A stretch of DNA of 41,833 nt from Formivibrio citricus (GTDB taxonomy: Bacteria; Pseudomonadota; Gammaproteobacteria; Burkholderiales; Chitinibacteraceae), in contig NZ_FOVE01000010.1 of NCBI RefSeq assembly GCF_900115065.1, positions 64,001 to 105,833 of the forward strand, read 5' to 3'. A program made the position numbers and the translations under genes. Within the stretch, counting starts at the first letter, position 1. The number at the start of each line of letters is the position of its first letter. Of this stretch, positions 9,076-17,079 are shown one piece after another. The notes under the pieces are model-generated. The model had not been told where the DNA came from and ran no database searches. It was given only the letters and a program-made list of their open reading frames with translations.

Positions 9076-9690
9076 ATGGCACCAGATATGCACAGCAAAT
9101 ATTTAAAAATATCAATAGTATTATCATTATTTATACACCTATGTTTTTTTTATTTGGAAAGAAAAGAATTGAACAATGAAATAAAACAAGATAAAAACAT
9201 TGAAGTTTACTTAGTAAAAAGAGCAACAAATGACGAAGTAAATATTTATGTCAATGAAAATAATAATATATCTGAAGTAGATAATTTAAATAAAAATATA
9301 ATAATAAAAAATAATAAACACAATGGAAAATCAGTAACCAAATCCTCTGAAGAGGGCCCAACAGAAGTGGTCAGTTCAAGAAATAATGAGGATAATAATT
9401 ATTACAGGTCTAATGAAGTTGATGAAATACCACAAATTATTGGAAATCCAGATATTGATTTGATTGATGGCAATTTGTTCACAAGAGATGAAATTCTAAT
9501 ATTTGACATATATATAAATAAGCAGGGTAGAATAGAAAAAATTGAAATAATAAAATCAAATATATCGGAAATAAATATTCAAAAAATTCTAAATTCATTT
9601 TATAAAGTAAAATTTACTCCTGGGTTTAAGAATGGAGATTTTGTAAATTATATAAAGAGAATAGAAATTAAAACTGAGTATATTAAATAA
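9076..9690 (+). CDS. AT-rich TonB-like protein of unknown role
   Basis: The open frame reaches back to 9019 into transposase debris; ATG 9076 or 9088 is the likelier start and neither has a strong RBS. From 9076 the product is about 204 aa. It has a short N-terminus, one membrane helix (ISIVLSLFIHLCFFYL), a charged Asn/Lys/Glu-rich linker, and a C-terminal region (IFDIYINKQGRIEKIEIIKSN split as IFDIYINKQGRIEKIEI, then FYKVKFTPGF) that resembles a TonB C-terminal domain. This fits an inner-membrane protein spanning the periplasm. GC content is very low by eye (some 60-base lines under 25% GC), unlike anything else in the window, which suggests horizontal acquisition. No ExbB/ExbD or receptor gene is adjacent. 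The TonB assignment is by pattern only. Confidence 0.55.
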   Translation: MAPDMHSKYLKISIVLSLFIHLCFFYLERKELNNEIKQDKNIEVYLVKRATNDEVNIYVNENNNISEVDNLNKNIIIKNNKHNGKSVTKSSEEGPTEVVSSRNNEDNNYYRSNEVDEIPQIIGNPDIDLIDGNLFTRDEILIFDIYINKQGRIEKIEIIKSNISEINIQKILNSFYKVKFTPGFKNGDFVNYIKRIEIKTEYIK

Positions 9691-10050
9691 AAATATAACA
9701 CAATATTTTTGGTAATTTTTTATGTCAGTGACTTCAACAAGCACAGTTTTTCTTGCAGAAGTTACTCAGTTTTCAACTGTATTAAAGAAGAAAGGTTAAG
9801 AACAGATAATAAGCATGCACGTTTTATGTTGATAACTGTGTTTTTTCTTATAAAACAATATGTTATATACAGTTTGCTGTTGTGTTTAATTCATGTTGTG
9901 CCTGTGGACAGTTTGGTTGTTTTTTCCGGTTCGTTCACGATGACGTTGTTGTCCCAGCTTCTGCAGGCAGTTTTCCACAACCCAACCCATTGATTTACCA
10001 ATGCCTTTGTGGATTAACGCTATAATCCGCTCCTCACAAGGAGTATGAAG
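9691..10050 (+). other. Non-coding stretch with DnaA-box-like 9-mers
   Basis: No convincing gene was seen here; the small open frames lack coding character. Composition changes from very AT-rich to normal at about 9890. Three 9-mers resemble DnaA boxes (TTATNCACA): TTTTCCACA at 9971-9979, TGTGGATTA (reverse of TAATCCACA) at 10008-10016, and a weaker TGTGGACAG at 9903-9911. TATAAT at 10021-10026 could be a -10 box for ylqF, but no good -35 box is spaced correctly. AAGGAG at 10038-10043 is the ylqF ribosome-binding site. Confidence 0.4.
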
Positions 10051-10950
10051 ATGGCAATCCAGTGGTTTCCCGGGCACATGCATGCGGCGCGCAAGCAGGT
10101 GGCGGAGACGATGGCCAAGGTGGATGTGGTGATCGAGATCGTTGATGCCCGCCTGCCGTGGTCCAGCACCAATCCGATGATCGAAAACCTGCGCAAACAT
10201 CGGCAGCGCCCGGCATTAAAGATTCTGAACAAGCAGGATCTGGCCGATCCCAAGCTCAGCCGGGTCTGGTATGACTGGTTCAAGTCGCAATCGGGCGTGG
10301 AGGCGCTGTTGCTGGGCGAGGACAACAAGAAGGCAGCCGCTACGCGCATTTCCCAGTTGTGCAGCCAACTGGCACCGCACCGCACGGGTGTCGAGAAACC
10401 GTTGCGGGCGATGATTCTGGGCATCCCCAACGTGGGCAAGTCGACTTTGATGAATCATCTTGCCAAGCGCCGGATTGCCAACGTGGCTGATACGCCGGGG
10501 GTGACCAAATCGCAGCAGCGTATCGAGTTGCCGGGTGGGACGATTCTCTACGATACGCCGGGCCTGATGTGGCCCAAGGTCGAAATCGAGGAGTGCGGTT
10601 ATCGCCTGGCGCTGGCGGGGTCGATCGGGACCAATGCCTACGATCAGGTGGACGTAGCCTGGTTTGCCATTGAAACCTTGTGCGAGCGCTATCCGCAGGC
10701 GTTGCTGGATCGTTACGGTGCGCTGGACCTCGACAAACCGGTGGAAGAACTGTTTGCCGCCATAGCCCGCCGCCGGGGCGCGATGTTGTCTGGTGGCCGG
10801 GTGGATGAGCAGAAGACGGCCGAGCTGATTCTGACTGACTTCCGCTCTGGCACGCTGGGGCGCATTACGCTGGAAACACCGGACGATATCCGCGAGCCGC
10901 TTCCCGAGGAAATCGAGATGGAAGGCGACGAGGAAATGGCAGCGGAATGA
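10051..10950 (+). CDS. ylqF: Ribosome biogenesis GTPase YlqF/RbgA
   Basis: The product is 299 aa, a circularly permuted GTPase. The G4 motif (NKQDLADP) comes before the P-loop (GIPNVGKST, around residue 124) and the G3 motif DTPG, which is the permuted G4-G1-G3 order of the YlqF/YawG family. The N-terminus MAIQWFPGHMHAARKQ is typical. ATG 10051 is chosen over the in-frame ATG at 10045 because AAGGAG is only 1 base from the latter and 7 bases from 10051. RbgA acts in late 50S subunit maturation in Bacillus; the same role here is inferred from the family. The stop overlaps the start of the next gene (ATGA). Confidence 0.93.
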   Translation: MAIQWFPGHMHAARKQVAETMAKVDVVIEIVDARLPWSSTNPMIENLRKHRQRPALKILNKQDLADPKLSRVWYDWFKSQSGVEALLLGEDNKKAAATRISQLCSQLAPHRTGVEKPLRAMILGIPNVGKSTLMNHLAKRRIANVADTPGVTKSQQRIELPGGTILYDTPGLMWPKVEIEECGYRLALAGSIGTNAYDQVDVAWFAIETLCERYPQALLDRYGALDLDKPVEELFAAIARRRGAMLSGGRVDEQKTAELILTDFRSGTLGRITLETPDDIREPLPEEIEMEGDEEMAAE

Positions 10951-11768
10951 AACCGGGTTGGTTGGGATGTCTGTTGTTGCTGGTGCCTGCACTGGCTTGC
11001 GCGGACTATCCAAGGCGCATTGTTTCCCTGTACCCCCATGCCACGGAGTTGGTTGCGGTACTTGATGCCAGCCGCCTGGTGGCGGTCGATGGCGCGAGCA
11101 ACTTTCCGCCGCAAGTACGGCATTTGCCGCGTGTCAGCGCCTATCCCGAGCCCTCCACGGAAGCATTGTTGGCCTTGCGCCCCGATCTGGTCATTACTTG
11201 GACTTCCCGGCAGCAGGCAAGGCTTGCCGCACGTCTGAATCGGTACGGAATCAAAGTGCTTGCCATCGAACCGCAGACACCTGCCGGTGTGGCGGATGAA
11301 ATCCGCAAGCTGGGTAAATTGCTCGGGGTGGATGAGGGCGCTCAAGCGTTGGCCAGCGGTTACGAACAACGTCTTGCCGGCTTGAAACAGCGCTATCAAT
11401 TTGCAGAGCGCATCAGGGTTTTTGTCGAGGTCAGCGAAAAGCCGCTGATGACAGTGTCCGGACGCAGCTTCCTGGGGAAAATGGTCGAAGATTGTGGTGG
11501 CGAAAACATCTTTGCTTCCCAACCGGCCGCCGCGCCGCTGGTGAGCCTGGAAGCGGTACTGGTCCACCGCCCGGAAATCATCGTCACGACGTCGGGCCAG
11601 GCATCACTGGCGCAATGGCAACGCTACAGGCAGCTTCCCGCCGTGCAGAACGGGCAGTTGCATCTCTTGGGTAACGACGAGCTCATGCGTCCCGGTCCGC
11701 GCCTTCCGGAAGGGATGGAAATGCTTTGCCGCTTGATCGATCGGGCGCGCAGCGCAAAAATGCCTTAG
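10947..11768 (+). CDS. BtuF-like cobalamin/Fe-siderophore-type periplasmic binding protein
   Basis: The product is 273 aa with an N-terminal signal peptide (LGCLLLLVPALACA|DYPRR). It has the class III helical-backbone binding-protein pattern (PF01497): RIVSLYPHATELVAVL, STEALLALRPDLVITW, then SGRSFLGKMVEDCGGENIF and LVSLEAVLVHRPEIIV. This matches proteins annotated as cobalamin-binding (BtuF). No BtuC permease or BtuD ATPase gene is nearby, so it either works with a transporter encoded elsewhere or has another ligand. Translation is probably coupled to ylqF through the 4-base overlap. Confidence 0.8.
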   Translation: MKPGWLGCLLLLVPALACADYPRRIVSLYPHATELVAVLDASRLVAVDGASNFPPQVRHLPRVSAYPEPSTEALLALRPDLVITWTSRQQARLAARLNRYGIKVLAIEPQTPAGVADEIRKLGKLLGVDEGAQALASGYEQRLAGLKQRYQFAERIRVFVEVSEKPLMTVSGRSFLGKMVEDCGGENIFASQPAAAPLVSLEAVLVHRPEIIVTTSGQASLAQWQRYRQLPAVQNGQLHLLGNDELMRPGPRLPEGMEMLCRLIDRARSAKMP

Positions 11769-11800
11769 AATTGGCCGCAACCGCATTCTTGGATGGCACT

Positions 11801-11998
11801 ATGGAAGCCGAACTTGCGCGTCTTGAAGAAAAGGTGAACCTGCTGGCCCGTGTGTGCACTGATCTGCGCACGGAAAATCAGGTCTTGCGCCAGCAATTGC
11901 TGGAAGAGAAGCAGGAGGCCCTGAAATTGAAGCAGAAGGTTGAGGGCGCGACCGAGCGCGTGGCAGCGATACTTGCCAGATTGCCGGAGGATGCCTGA
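11801..11998 (+). CDS. Small coiled-coil protein (ZapB-like, TIGR02449 type) upstream of zapA
   Basis: The 65-aa product is almost entirely a heptad-rich coiled coil (EAELARLEEKVNLLARV, TENQVLRQQLLEEKQEALKL). The ATG at 11801 starts the coiled-coil reading; an open frame extends further upstream but only over the 3' end of the preceding gene. The stop overlaps the zapA start (TGATG). Short proteins of this type next to zapA are found in many gamma- and betaproteobacteria and are thought to act with ZapA at the division ring. That role is inferred from position and shape, because coiled coils are weak evidence on their own. Confidence 0.75.
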   Translation: MEAELARLEEKVNLLARVCTDLRTENQVLRQQLLEEKQEALKLKQKVEGATERVAAILARLPEDA

Positions 11999-12309
11999 TG
12001 AGCGAGATCAAGCAGCTCGACGTGAGCATCATGGGGCGCGAGTTCCGTCTGGCTTGCCCCGCAGAGGAAGAGCCCGCCCTGTTGCAGGCTGTACAGATGC
12101 TCGACGAAAAAATGCATGAGATTCGTGCCGGCGGCAAGGTCGTGGGTCTGGAAAAAATCGCCATCATGGCTGCGCTCAACATCGCGCACGAACTGCTGCA
12201 TGTGCGCGTTGGCAGCGGCGATTTTGACATCGGTACAATACAGCGTAAAATTCATAGTATGAATGAAACGATTGATGCCGCTTTGCAGGAACAGCGTGCG
12301 TTGTTCTGA
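11998..12309 (+). CDS. zapA: Cell division protein ZapA
   Basis: The product is 103 aa. The N-terminal domain begins KQLDVSIMGREFRLACPAEE, followed by LLQAVQMLDEKMHEIRAGG and the helix LEKIAIMAALNIAHELLHV, the usual ZapA signature, then a C-terminal coiled coil. ZapA binds FtsZ and cross-links protofilaments in the Z-ring. It is translationally coupled to the preceding coiled-coil gene and followed by 6S RNA, an order conserved widely in proteobacteria. Confidence 0.93.
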   Translation: MSEIKQLDVSIMGREFRLACPAEEEPALLQAVQMLDEKMHEIRAGGKVVGLEKIAIMAALNIAHELLHVRVGSGDFDIGTIQRKIHSMNETIDAALQEQRALF

Positions 12310-12334
12310 GCGACGCATTGATCGACAAAGTTTC

Positions 12335-12515
12335 AAGTTTTCCTGCGGCGTCCGTTACGGCTCATATTCTTTGAACCGATAAGCAGACCCCGGTTGCCAG
12401 CCATACAAGGCCTGTTGTGTACGTTCCCCGTCGAACGAACCTGATGGCCAAGGCCGGCGACCCCTTGAACCTCAGGGTTCAAGATGCGAGCCGGACGGCG
12501 CTTGCGGGAAACCTT
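12335..12515 (+). ncRNA. ssrS: 6S RNA
   Basis: The zapA-fau interval is the classic position for ssrS. The 3' part contains CTTGAACCTCAGGGTTCAAG, matching the E. coli 6S hairpin CUUGAACCAAGGGUUCAAG, followed by GAGCCGGACGGCGCTTGCGGG. The latter can pair with CCTGCGGCGTCCGTTACGGCTC at about 12342-12363 to form the closing stem. 6S RNA mimics an open promoter and binds sigma-70 RNA polymerase in stationary phase. Ends are estimated from the closing stem and may be off by about 10 bases. Confidence 0.85.
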
Positions 12516-12545
12516 CCCTCATTTCCCTCTCCGGAAATCCGGCCA

Positions 12546-13139
12546 GTGCGCGAAGTTTCCCTCCACTCGGTTCAACAACTCCACGACAAGATTGCATTGC
12601 GGCACGAGCTGCGCGGCAAACGCGGATCCATGACTGCGGCAGAGCGCAGGAAGGCCGAATTGGGTGCTGCACTCCAGGCGCGGCGCAACGGGTGGCTGAA
12701 GCCGGGTAAACGCATTGCGGCGTATATCCCGGTCGGCAGCGAGTTTTCTTCCTGGCCGTTGATGTTGCTTGCCTTGAAACTGGGCGCAGAAGTCTACGTT
12801 CCCAGGGTGCCCAAGAACGGCAAACAACTCGAATTCGTGCGCCTGGACCAGCATACTTCCTGGAGCGCCGGGGCGTACGGCATTCCCGAGCCATCCCATG
12901 AGAAAACGTGCCTGCCGCATCGGCTCGACACCGTGTTTCTGCCCTTGGTGGGCTATGACGACCAAGGATTCAGATTGGGGCAGGGAGGCGGCTATTACGA
13001 TGCAACGTTTGCCTTTCGCCGCTTGCGCAAATACTGGCTGAAGCCAAGATTGATCGGTCTGGGATTCGAATGCCAGAAGGCCAGCCATCTTCCCGTCGAT
13101 CACTGGGATCTGAAGCTGGACGCGGTGCTGAGCGGTTAG
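12546..13139 (+). CDS. fau: 5-formyltetrahydrofolate cyclo-ligase
   Basis: The enzyme converts 5-formyl-THF to 5,10-methenyl-THF with ATP. Recognised by ALRHELRGKRGSMTAAERR, IAAYIPVGSEFSSWPL, VYVPRVPKNGKQLEFV and the family motif FRLGQGGGYYDATFAF. The open frame reaches back to 12417, but that would put the start inside 6S RNA. GTG 12546 gives 197 aa, the normal length, although its RBS is weak; ATG 12630 would cut off the first conserved helix. In E. coli the fau homologue (ygfA) is likewise read out from the 6S transcript, so co-transcription is expected. Confidence 0.85.
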   Translation: MREVSLHSVQQLHDKIALRHELRGKRGSMTAAERRKAELGAALQARRNGWLKPGKRIAAYIPVGSEFSSWPLMLLALKLGAEVYVPRVPKNGKQLEFVRLDQHTSWSAGAYGIPEPSHEKTCLPHRLDTVFLPLVGYDDQGFRLGQGGGYYDATFAFRRLRKYWLKPRLIGLGFECQKASHLPVDHWDLKLDAVLSG

Positions 13140-13180
13140 GAAACCTCAGAACCAGTAGAAGGATGAACAGGTTCTTGGGT

Positions 13181-14188
13181 TTAGACCAGACCGGCAGCCT
13201 TCAGCTCATCCTTTACGTAGGCATAGAACACCGGAGCGGCAACCAGCCCTTGCAGACCGAATAGAGCTTCCAGTGTCAGCATGGCGAGCAGCAGTTCCCA
13301 TGCCTTGGCTGAGATGCGGCTGCCGACGATGCGTGCGTTCAGGAAGTATTCCAGCTTGTGGATCACCACCAGATAAGTCAGCGAAGCGACGGCTACGGCC
13401 GGCGAAATGCTCAGGCTGGTCATGAAAATGGCCGTGTTGGAAATCAGGTTGCCGATCACGGGCAGCAGGCCGGCCAGGAAGGTCACGGCGATCAGCGTTT
13501 TGGTCAGTGGCAGATGGACATCCCACATCGGCAGCAATATCCCCAGGTAGCACCAGGTAAAAAACGTGTTCAGGGCCGAGATGCGGACTTGGGCGAAAAC
13601 GATGTTGCGGAATGCTGCAGACAGATGCCGGCAGCGATCCTGCAGGGCCAAGGCCAGCGAGCCGCGTGATTCGATGCGCGGATGCAGCGAGATCAGCGCG
13701 CCGATGACCATGGCGATCAAAAGCTGGGCCAGGACATGGCCTGTATGTTTGCCGAAGGATTGCAGGTTGGCTGCATGCTTGGCCGTCCAGTTGTTGAGGA
13801 GTGTTTTCCAGCCGGATAGATCCTGCGGCAGGTAAACGGCAATCCATTTCGGCAGATCCTGGCACAGTGTTTCGTGAATGGTTTCCGCGCGCCTGATGAG
13901 GTCAGACACGGCGCTCGCTTCGCCACGAAAGATCCAGAAAATCCCGGCGCCGATCATGCACAAGAGCAAACCGATCATCCCGGCAATGAAAACCAGCGCA
14001 ATAAGCCGCGCCCGTTTGTCCGGCAGACGATTGAGGTGGGTGCGTGAAGAAACGAGTTGCACCAGTTCAAATACCAGCAATCCACCGAGCAGTGGCGCGA
14101 TCAGGTGGAAATGCAGGACCAGGAACAATGCCAGGATGGCCAGCAGGTAGCTGGCGATGCGGGGAGCGGAAACTCGGTTGGCTAACAT
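13181..14188 (-). CDS. AI-2E/PerM family transporter
   Basis: The product is 335 aa with several hydrophobic helices: YLLAILALFLVLHFHLIAPL near the N-terminus, LIALVFIAGMIGLLLCMIGAG, a central soluble stretch, and LAGLLPVIGNLISNTAIF towards the C-terminus. The latter is the conserved PF01594 signature region, with ALFGLQGLVAAPVFYAYVKDEL at the end. The start at 14188 (MLANRVSAPRIASYLL) is preferred to an upstream in-frame ATG at 14287 because the extra residues overlap the aroG terminator region and look non-coding. Members have been linked to AI-2 export, Na+/H+ exchange and other roles, so the substrate is not assigned. Confidence 0.85.
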   Translation of the reverse strand: MLANRVSAPRIASYLLAILALFLVLHFHLIAPLLGGLLVFELVQLVSSRTHLNRLPDKRARLIALVFIAGMIGLLLCMIGAGIFWIFRGEASAVSDLIRRAETIHETLCQDLPKWIAVYLPQDLSGWKTLLNNWTAKHAANLQSFGKHTGHVLAQLLIAMVIGALISLHPRIESRGSLALALQDRCRHLSAAFRNIVFAQVRISALNTFFTWCYLGILLPMWDVHLPLTKTLIAVTFLAGLLPVIGNLISNTAIFMTSLSISPAVAVASLTYLVVIHKLEYFLNARIVGSRISAKAWELLLAMLTLEALFGLQGLVAAPVFYAYVKDELKAAGLV

Positions 14189-14255
14189 GGGCAATCCGTG
14201 TCTTGATTGTATGAAAGATTTTCCGCGCATTAACCCTGCGGAACAACCCGGAAAG

Positions 14256-14286
14256 AAAAAACGCCTCGCAATTTTGCGAGGCGTCA
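14256..14286 (-). terminator. Rho-independent terminator after aroG
   Basis: On the minus strand a stem CGCCTCGCAA / TTGCGAGGCG closes and is followed by TTTTTT. It lies about 20 bases past the aroG stop. Confidence 0.9.
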
Positions 14287-14307
14287 ATTCAAACTACGGT
14301 AGCGGAA

Positions 14308-15372
14308 TTATTTCTTGCAAGCTGCGCGCCGTTTTTCAACGGCTTGCGCCAGGTCGCGCAGCAGCTTTTCCGTGTCATCCCAGCCGATGCAGGCGTCGGT
14401 GATGGATTGACCGTAGTTGAGGGACTGGTCCGGCTTGGCATCCTGGCGACCTTCGTGCAGGTGGCTTTCCACCATGACGCCGAAAATATGGGTGCTGCCC
14501 TCCGCGATCTGGGTGCAAACATCCTGGTTGACTCCCATCTGCCGCCTGTAATCCTTGCGGCTGTTGGCATGCGAATAGTCGATCATCACCTTTTCCGGCA
14601 AACCGGCCGCAGCAAGATCGGCGGCGGCGGTGCGTACATGGCTGGCGTCGTAATTCGGTTCCTTGCCGCCGCGCAGGATGATGTGGCAATCGGGATTGCC
14701 GCCGGTGGCAACGATGGCGGAGTGACCGAACTTGTTGACCGAAAGGAAGTGATGCGGCGCTGCGGCAGCGCGGATCGCGTCGATCGCGATCCTGAGATTG
14801 CCGTCGGTGCCGTTCTTGAACCCGACCGGGCACGAGAGGCCGGAAGCCAGCTCGCGATGAACCTGAGATTCCGTGGTGCGCGCGCCGATGGCGCCCCAGC
14901 TGATCAGGTCGGCGATGTATTGCGGTGTGATCATGTCGAGAAACTCGCCGGCGGCCGGCATGCCGGAATCGTTGAGGTCGAGCAGAAGCTTGCGCGCCAT
15001 GCGCAAGCCCTCGTTGATGTTGAAGCTGCCGTCGAGGAACGGATCATTGATCAAGCCTTTCCAGCCGACGGTCGTGCGCGGCTTTTCAAAGTAGACGCGC
15101 ATCACGATTTCGAGCGAGCCTTTCAGCTCGTCGCGCAGCGGTTTCAGCTTGCGGCCGTATTCGAGTGCTGCGGCGGTGTCGTGGATCGAGCACGGGCCGA
15201 TGACGACCAGCACCCGGTCGTCTTGCCCGGAAAGCATGGCGTGAGTGGCCTGGCGTGCCTCGTAAACGGTCGTCGAAGCCGCATCGGTGATGGGAAATTT
15301 TTCCAGCAGCGCGATGGGCGGAAGCAGTTCCTTGATTTCCTGGATACGAAGGTCGTCAGTCTGATAGTGCAT
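14308..15372 (-). CDS. aroG: 3-deoxy-7-phosphoheptulonate (DAHP) synthase, class I
   Basis: The product is 354 aa and catalyses the first step of aromatic amino acid synthesis (PEP plus erythrose-4-phosphate). It matches E. coli AroG over its whole length: TDDLRIQEIKELLPPIALLE, VVIGPCSIHDTAAALEYG, VYFEKPRTTVGWKGLINDP, ARTTESQVHRELASGLS, GFKNGTDGNLRIAIDAI and HIILRGGKEPNY. The similarity at the N-terminus, where feedback residues lie, is closest to the Phe-sensitive AroG type, but allosteric specificity cannot be settled by eye. It is monocistronic, with a terminator downstream and dksA's terminator upstream. Confidence 0.95.
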   Translation of the reverse strand: MHYQTDDLRIQEIKELLPPIALLEKFPITDAASTTVYEARQATHAMLSGQDDRVLVVIGPCSIHDTAAALEYGRKLKPLRDELKGSLEIVMRVYFEKPRTTVGWKGLINDPFLDGSFNINEGLRMARKLLLDLNDSGMPAAGEFLDMITPQYIADLISWGAIGARTTESQVHRELASGLSCPVGFKNGTDGNLRIAIDAIRAAAAPHHFLSVNKFGHSAIVATGGNPDCHIILRGGKEPNYDASHVRTAAADLAAAGLPEKVMIDYSHANSRKDYRRQMGVNQDVCTQIAEGSTHIFGVMVESHLHEGRQDAKPDQSLNYGQSITDACIGWDDTEKLLRDLAQAVEKRRAACKK

Positions 15373-15494
15373 GGCGGATCTCTACTGGATTTGCGCTGGC
15401 GCTGATTCCGGCCAGCTGGGAAATGAAAGTCATATAGGTTATCCGCTATTGACAGATGGCGCAAACGCGGAGAAATAGTGAATAGTGCAATGCA

Positions 15495-15529
15495 AAAACA
15501 AAAACGGCGAGCCAAAGCCCGCCGTTTTG
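15495..15529 (-). terminator. Rho-independent terminator after dksA
   Basis: On the minus strand AAACGGCGGGC, a TTT loop and GGCTCGCCGTTTTTG form a GC-rich stem with a T-tract. It begins about 40 bases past the dksA stop. Confidence 0.88.
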
Positions 15530-15565
15530 CATGCGCCTGTCAGCGCAACCAGCCGGATACCACAA

Positions 15566-15982
15566 TCAGTCTGCGAACTGCTTCTTCAAACGTTCGCGGC
15601 GTTCCTGAGCTTCCAGTGACAGCGAAGCTGTCGGGCGGGCCACCAAGCGGGCCAAGCCGATAGGTTCGCCGGTATCGGCGCAATATCCGTAGTTGCCGTC
15701 GTCGATCTGGCGGATGGTTGCGTCGATCTTGAGCAGCAGCTTGCGTTCGCGATCACGGGTGCGCAGTTCCAGAGCGTATTCTTCTTCCAGGGTGGCGCGG
15801 TCCGCAGGATCGGGTGTGGCTTCCTGCTCCTGCAGGTGCTGGCTGGTCAGGTCGGCGTTTGCCAGCAATTCTTCCTTCATCTGAAGAAGTTTATCCCGGA
15901 AAAATGCCAGGTGATCCGGATTCATGTAATCGTCTTCCGGACCTTTCCAGTTCAGGATGTCTTGTTCCGAGAGTTTGGCCAT
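15566..15982 (-). CDS. dksA: RNA polymerase-binding transcription factor DksA, reduced zinc-site type
   Basis: The product is 138 aa. DksA enters the RNAP secondary channel and works with ppGpp in the stringent response. The coiled-coil tip residues are kept (DPADRA: D58, D61, A63, equivalent to E. coli D71, D74, A76). In the C-terminal globular domain the four-Cys zinc site is reduced to one: C101 is present, but T104, S122 and A125 replace the other Cys (CADTGEPIGLARL, ARPTASLSLEAQERRE). This resembles zinc-independent DksA proteins such as Pseudomonas DksA2 and appears common in this lineage, so it is not a defective gene. It is transcribed alone from the minus strand and divergent from the TonB-like gene. 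Confidence 0.93.
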   Translation of the reverse strand: MAKLSEQDILNWKGPEDDYMNPDHLAFFRDKLLQMKEELLANADLTSQHLQEQEATPDPADRATLEEEYALELRTRDRERKLLLKIDATIRQIDDGNYGYCADTGEPIGLARLVARPTASLSLEAQERRERLKKQFAD

Positions 15983-16218
15983 GATTTGTCTCGCTCCATC
16001 GAATCGGTCAATGCCGATTTCCGTAAAAAAAACAGCTTGCCCAATGCGGGAGGCAGCTTAATCTAACTTGCTGCCGTAATGCAACACAGCAAGACCCCCT
16101 GTATATGAACAGTAGGCTTGTCGAACCGCTAATGCAATGCCCGCCGAGCGCATCTGCCGACCATACTGCGACGGCTGTGCTACACTCGCCTGATTGTAAA
16201 AAGAGTTTTTCGTTGACG

Positions 16219-17079
16219 ATGGACCGGGCACAACGTTTCATGGTGACCGCCGCGCTTTTATCCGCGCTCGCCCATGCCATTCCCATTTTTGGCCTCCGTT
16301 TCATGGCCCCTGTGCCGAAACGCAATCCTGCCGCCGAGCCGCTGGAAGTCGCTCTGGTGAACCTGAAAACCCTGTCCGCACCCGCCAAGGCGGATGTGCT
16401 GGCGCAGGCTAATCTGGATGCGGGCGGCAATACCGATGCACAGGCCCGTGCCAAGTCGCCATTACCGGCAGACAATCAGGATCCTGTTCTCCAGCAAAAA
16501 GTAGAGCAGCAAAAAGCGCTGGAAAACCGCCAGGAACAATTGATGACCCAGCTGCGTGCCGACAGAAAACTGCGCAGCCAGGAAAAACCAAACCCGAAGG
16601 CGAACGACGGCAAGGCCCTTGATCCGGAGCAACTTCGGCAGCAAGTGCGCGAGTTGACCGGAGTGGCAGGTCAGATCAGCAAAGATTACAACGCCTACCA
16701 GGAAAGGCCCCGCAAGGCTTTTGTCGGTGCACGGGCGCGGCAGACCAGCGTTGCCATGTGGCTGGATTCCTGGCTGCAGAAAATCGAAAAAATCGGCACC
16801 TACGCTTATCCGGTCGATGGCCGCGGCAACAAGTTGCGTGGCCAGATGCGGGTCACGGCGGAAATCGACGCCCAAGGCAATCTCATCAATGCCTTTATCG
16901 ACAGTTCCTCGGGCAACAGTGAGCTGGATCAGTCAGCACTGCGCATCCTGCGCATGGCAGGAAAATTCCCTGATCTGCCCAAGGACATGGTGGACGCATC
17001 GGGCAAGCCGGCCACGGTTCTGGTTATTACCCGCACCTGGATTTTTGGCCGCAGCGATACGCTGGGTTTGAAGAATTGA
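16219..17079 (+). CDS. TonB-like energy transducer family protein upstream of ruvC
   Basis: The open frame begins at 16105, but ATG 16219 ([20 protein letters not shown]) puts the membrane helix at the N-terminus, as in TonB proteins. From there the product is 286 aa. After the helix comes a Gln/Lys/Glu-rich linker ([18 protein letters not shown]), then a TonB C-terminal-type domain: [51 protein letters not shown]. It is probably anchored in the inner membrane with the C-terminus in the periplasm. No exbB/exbD is adjacent. The stop overlaps the ruvC start by one base, so co-transcription with ruvC is likely although the functions look unrelated. Confidence 0.8.
   Translation: MDRAQRFMVTAALLSALAHAIPIFGLRFMAPVPKRNPAAEPLEVALVNLKTLSAPAKADVLAQANLDAGGNTDAQARAKSPLPADNQDPVLQQKVEQQKALENRQEQLMTQLRADRKLRSQEKPNPKANDGKALDPEQLRQQVRELTGVAGQISKDYNAYQERPRKAFVGARARQTSVAMWLDSWLQKIEKIGTYAYPVDGRGNKLRGQMRVTAEIDAQGNLINAFIDSSSGNSELDQSALRILRMAGKFPDLPKDMVDASGKPATVLVITRTWIFGRSDTLGLKN

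Noticed and set aside
9709-9993. A 94-residue open frame on the plus strand after the AT-rich TonB-like gene
   Set aside because: It starts without an RBS, runs across the composition change, and its product has no domain-like pattern; it overlaps DnaA-box-like sites and the ylqF leader.
9900-10020. Chromosomal replication origin
   Set aside because: Only three imperfect DnaA-box-like sites are present, and dnaA, dnaN, rpmH, gidA or parAB genes are absent; kept only as a low-interest finding.
14344-15405. A 353-residue open frame on the plus strand
   Set aside because: It is the antisense shadow of aroG, which has unmistakable DAHP synthase motifs on the minus strand.
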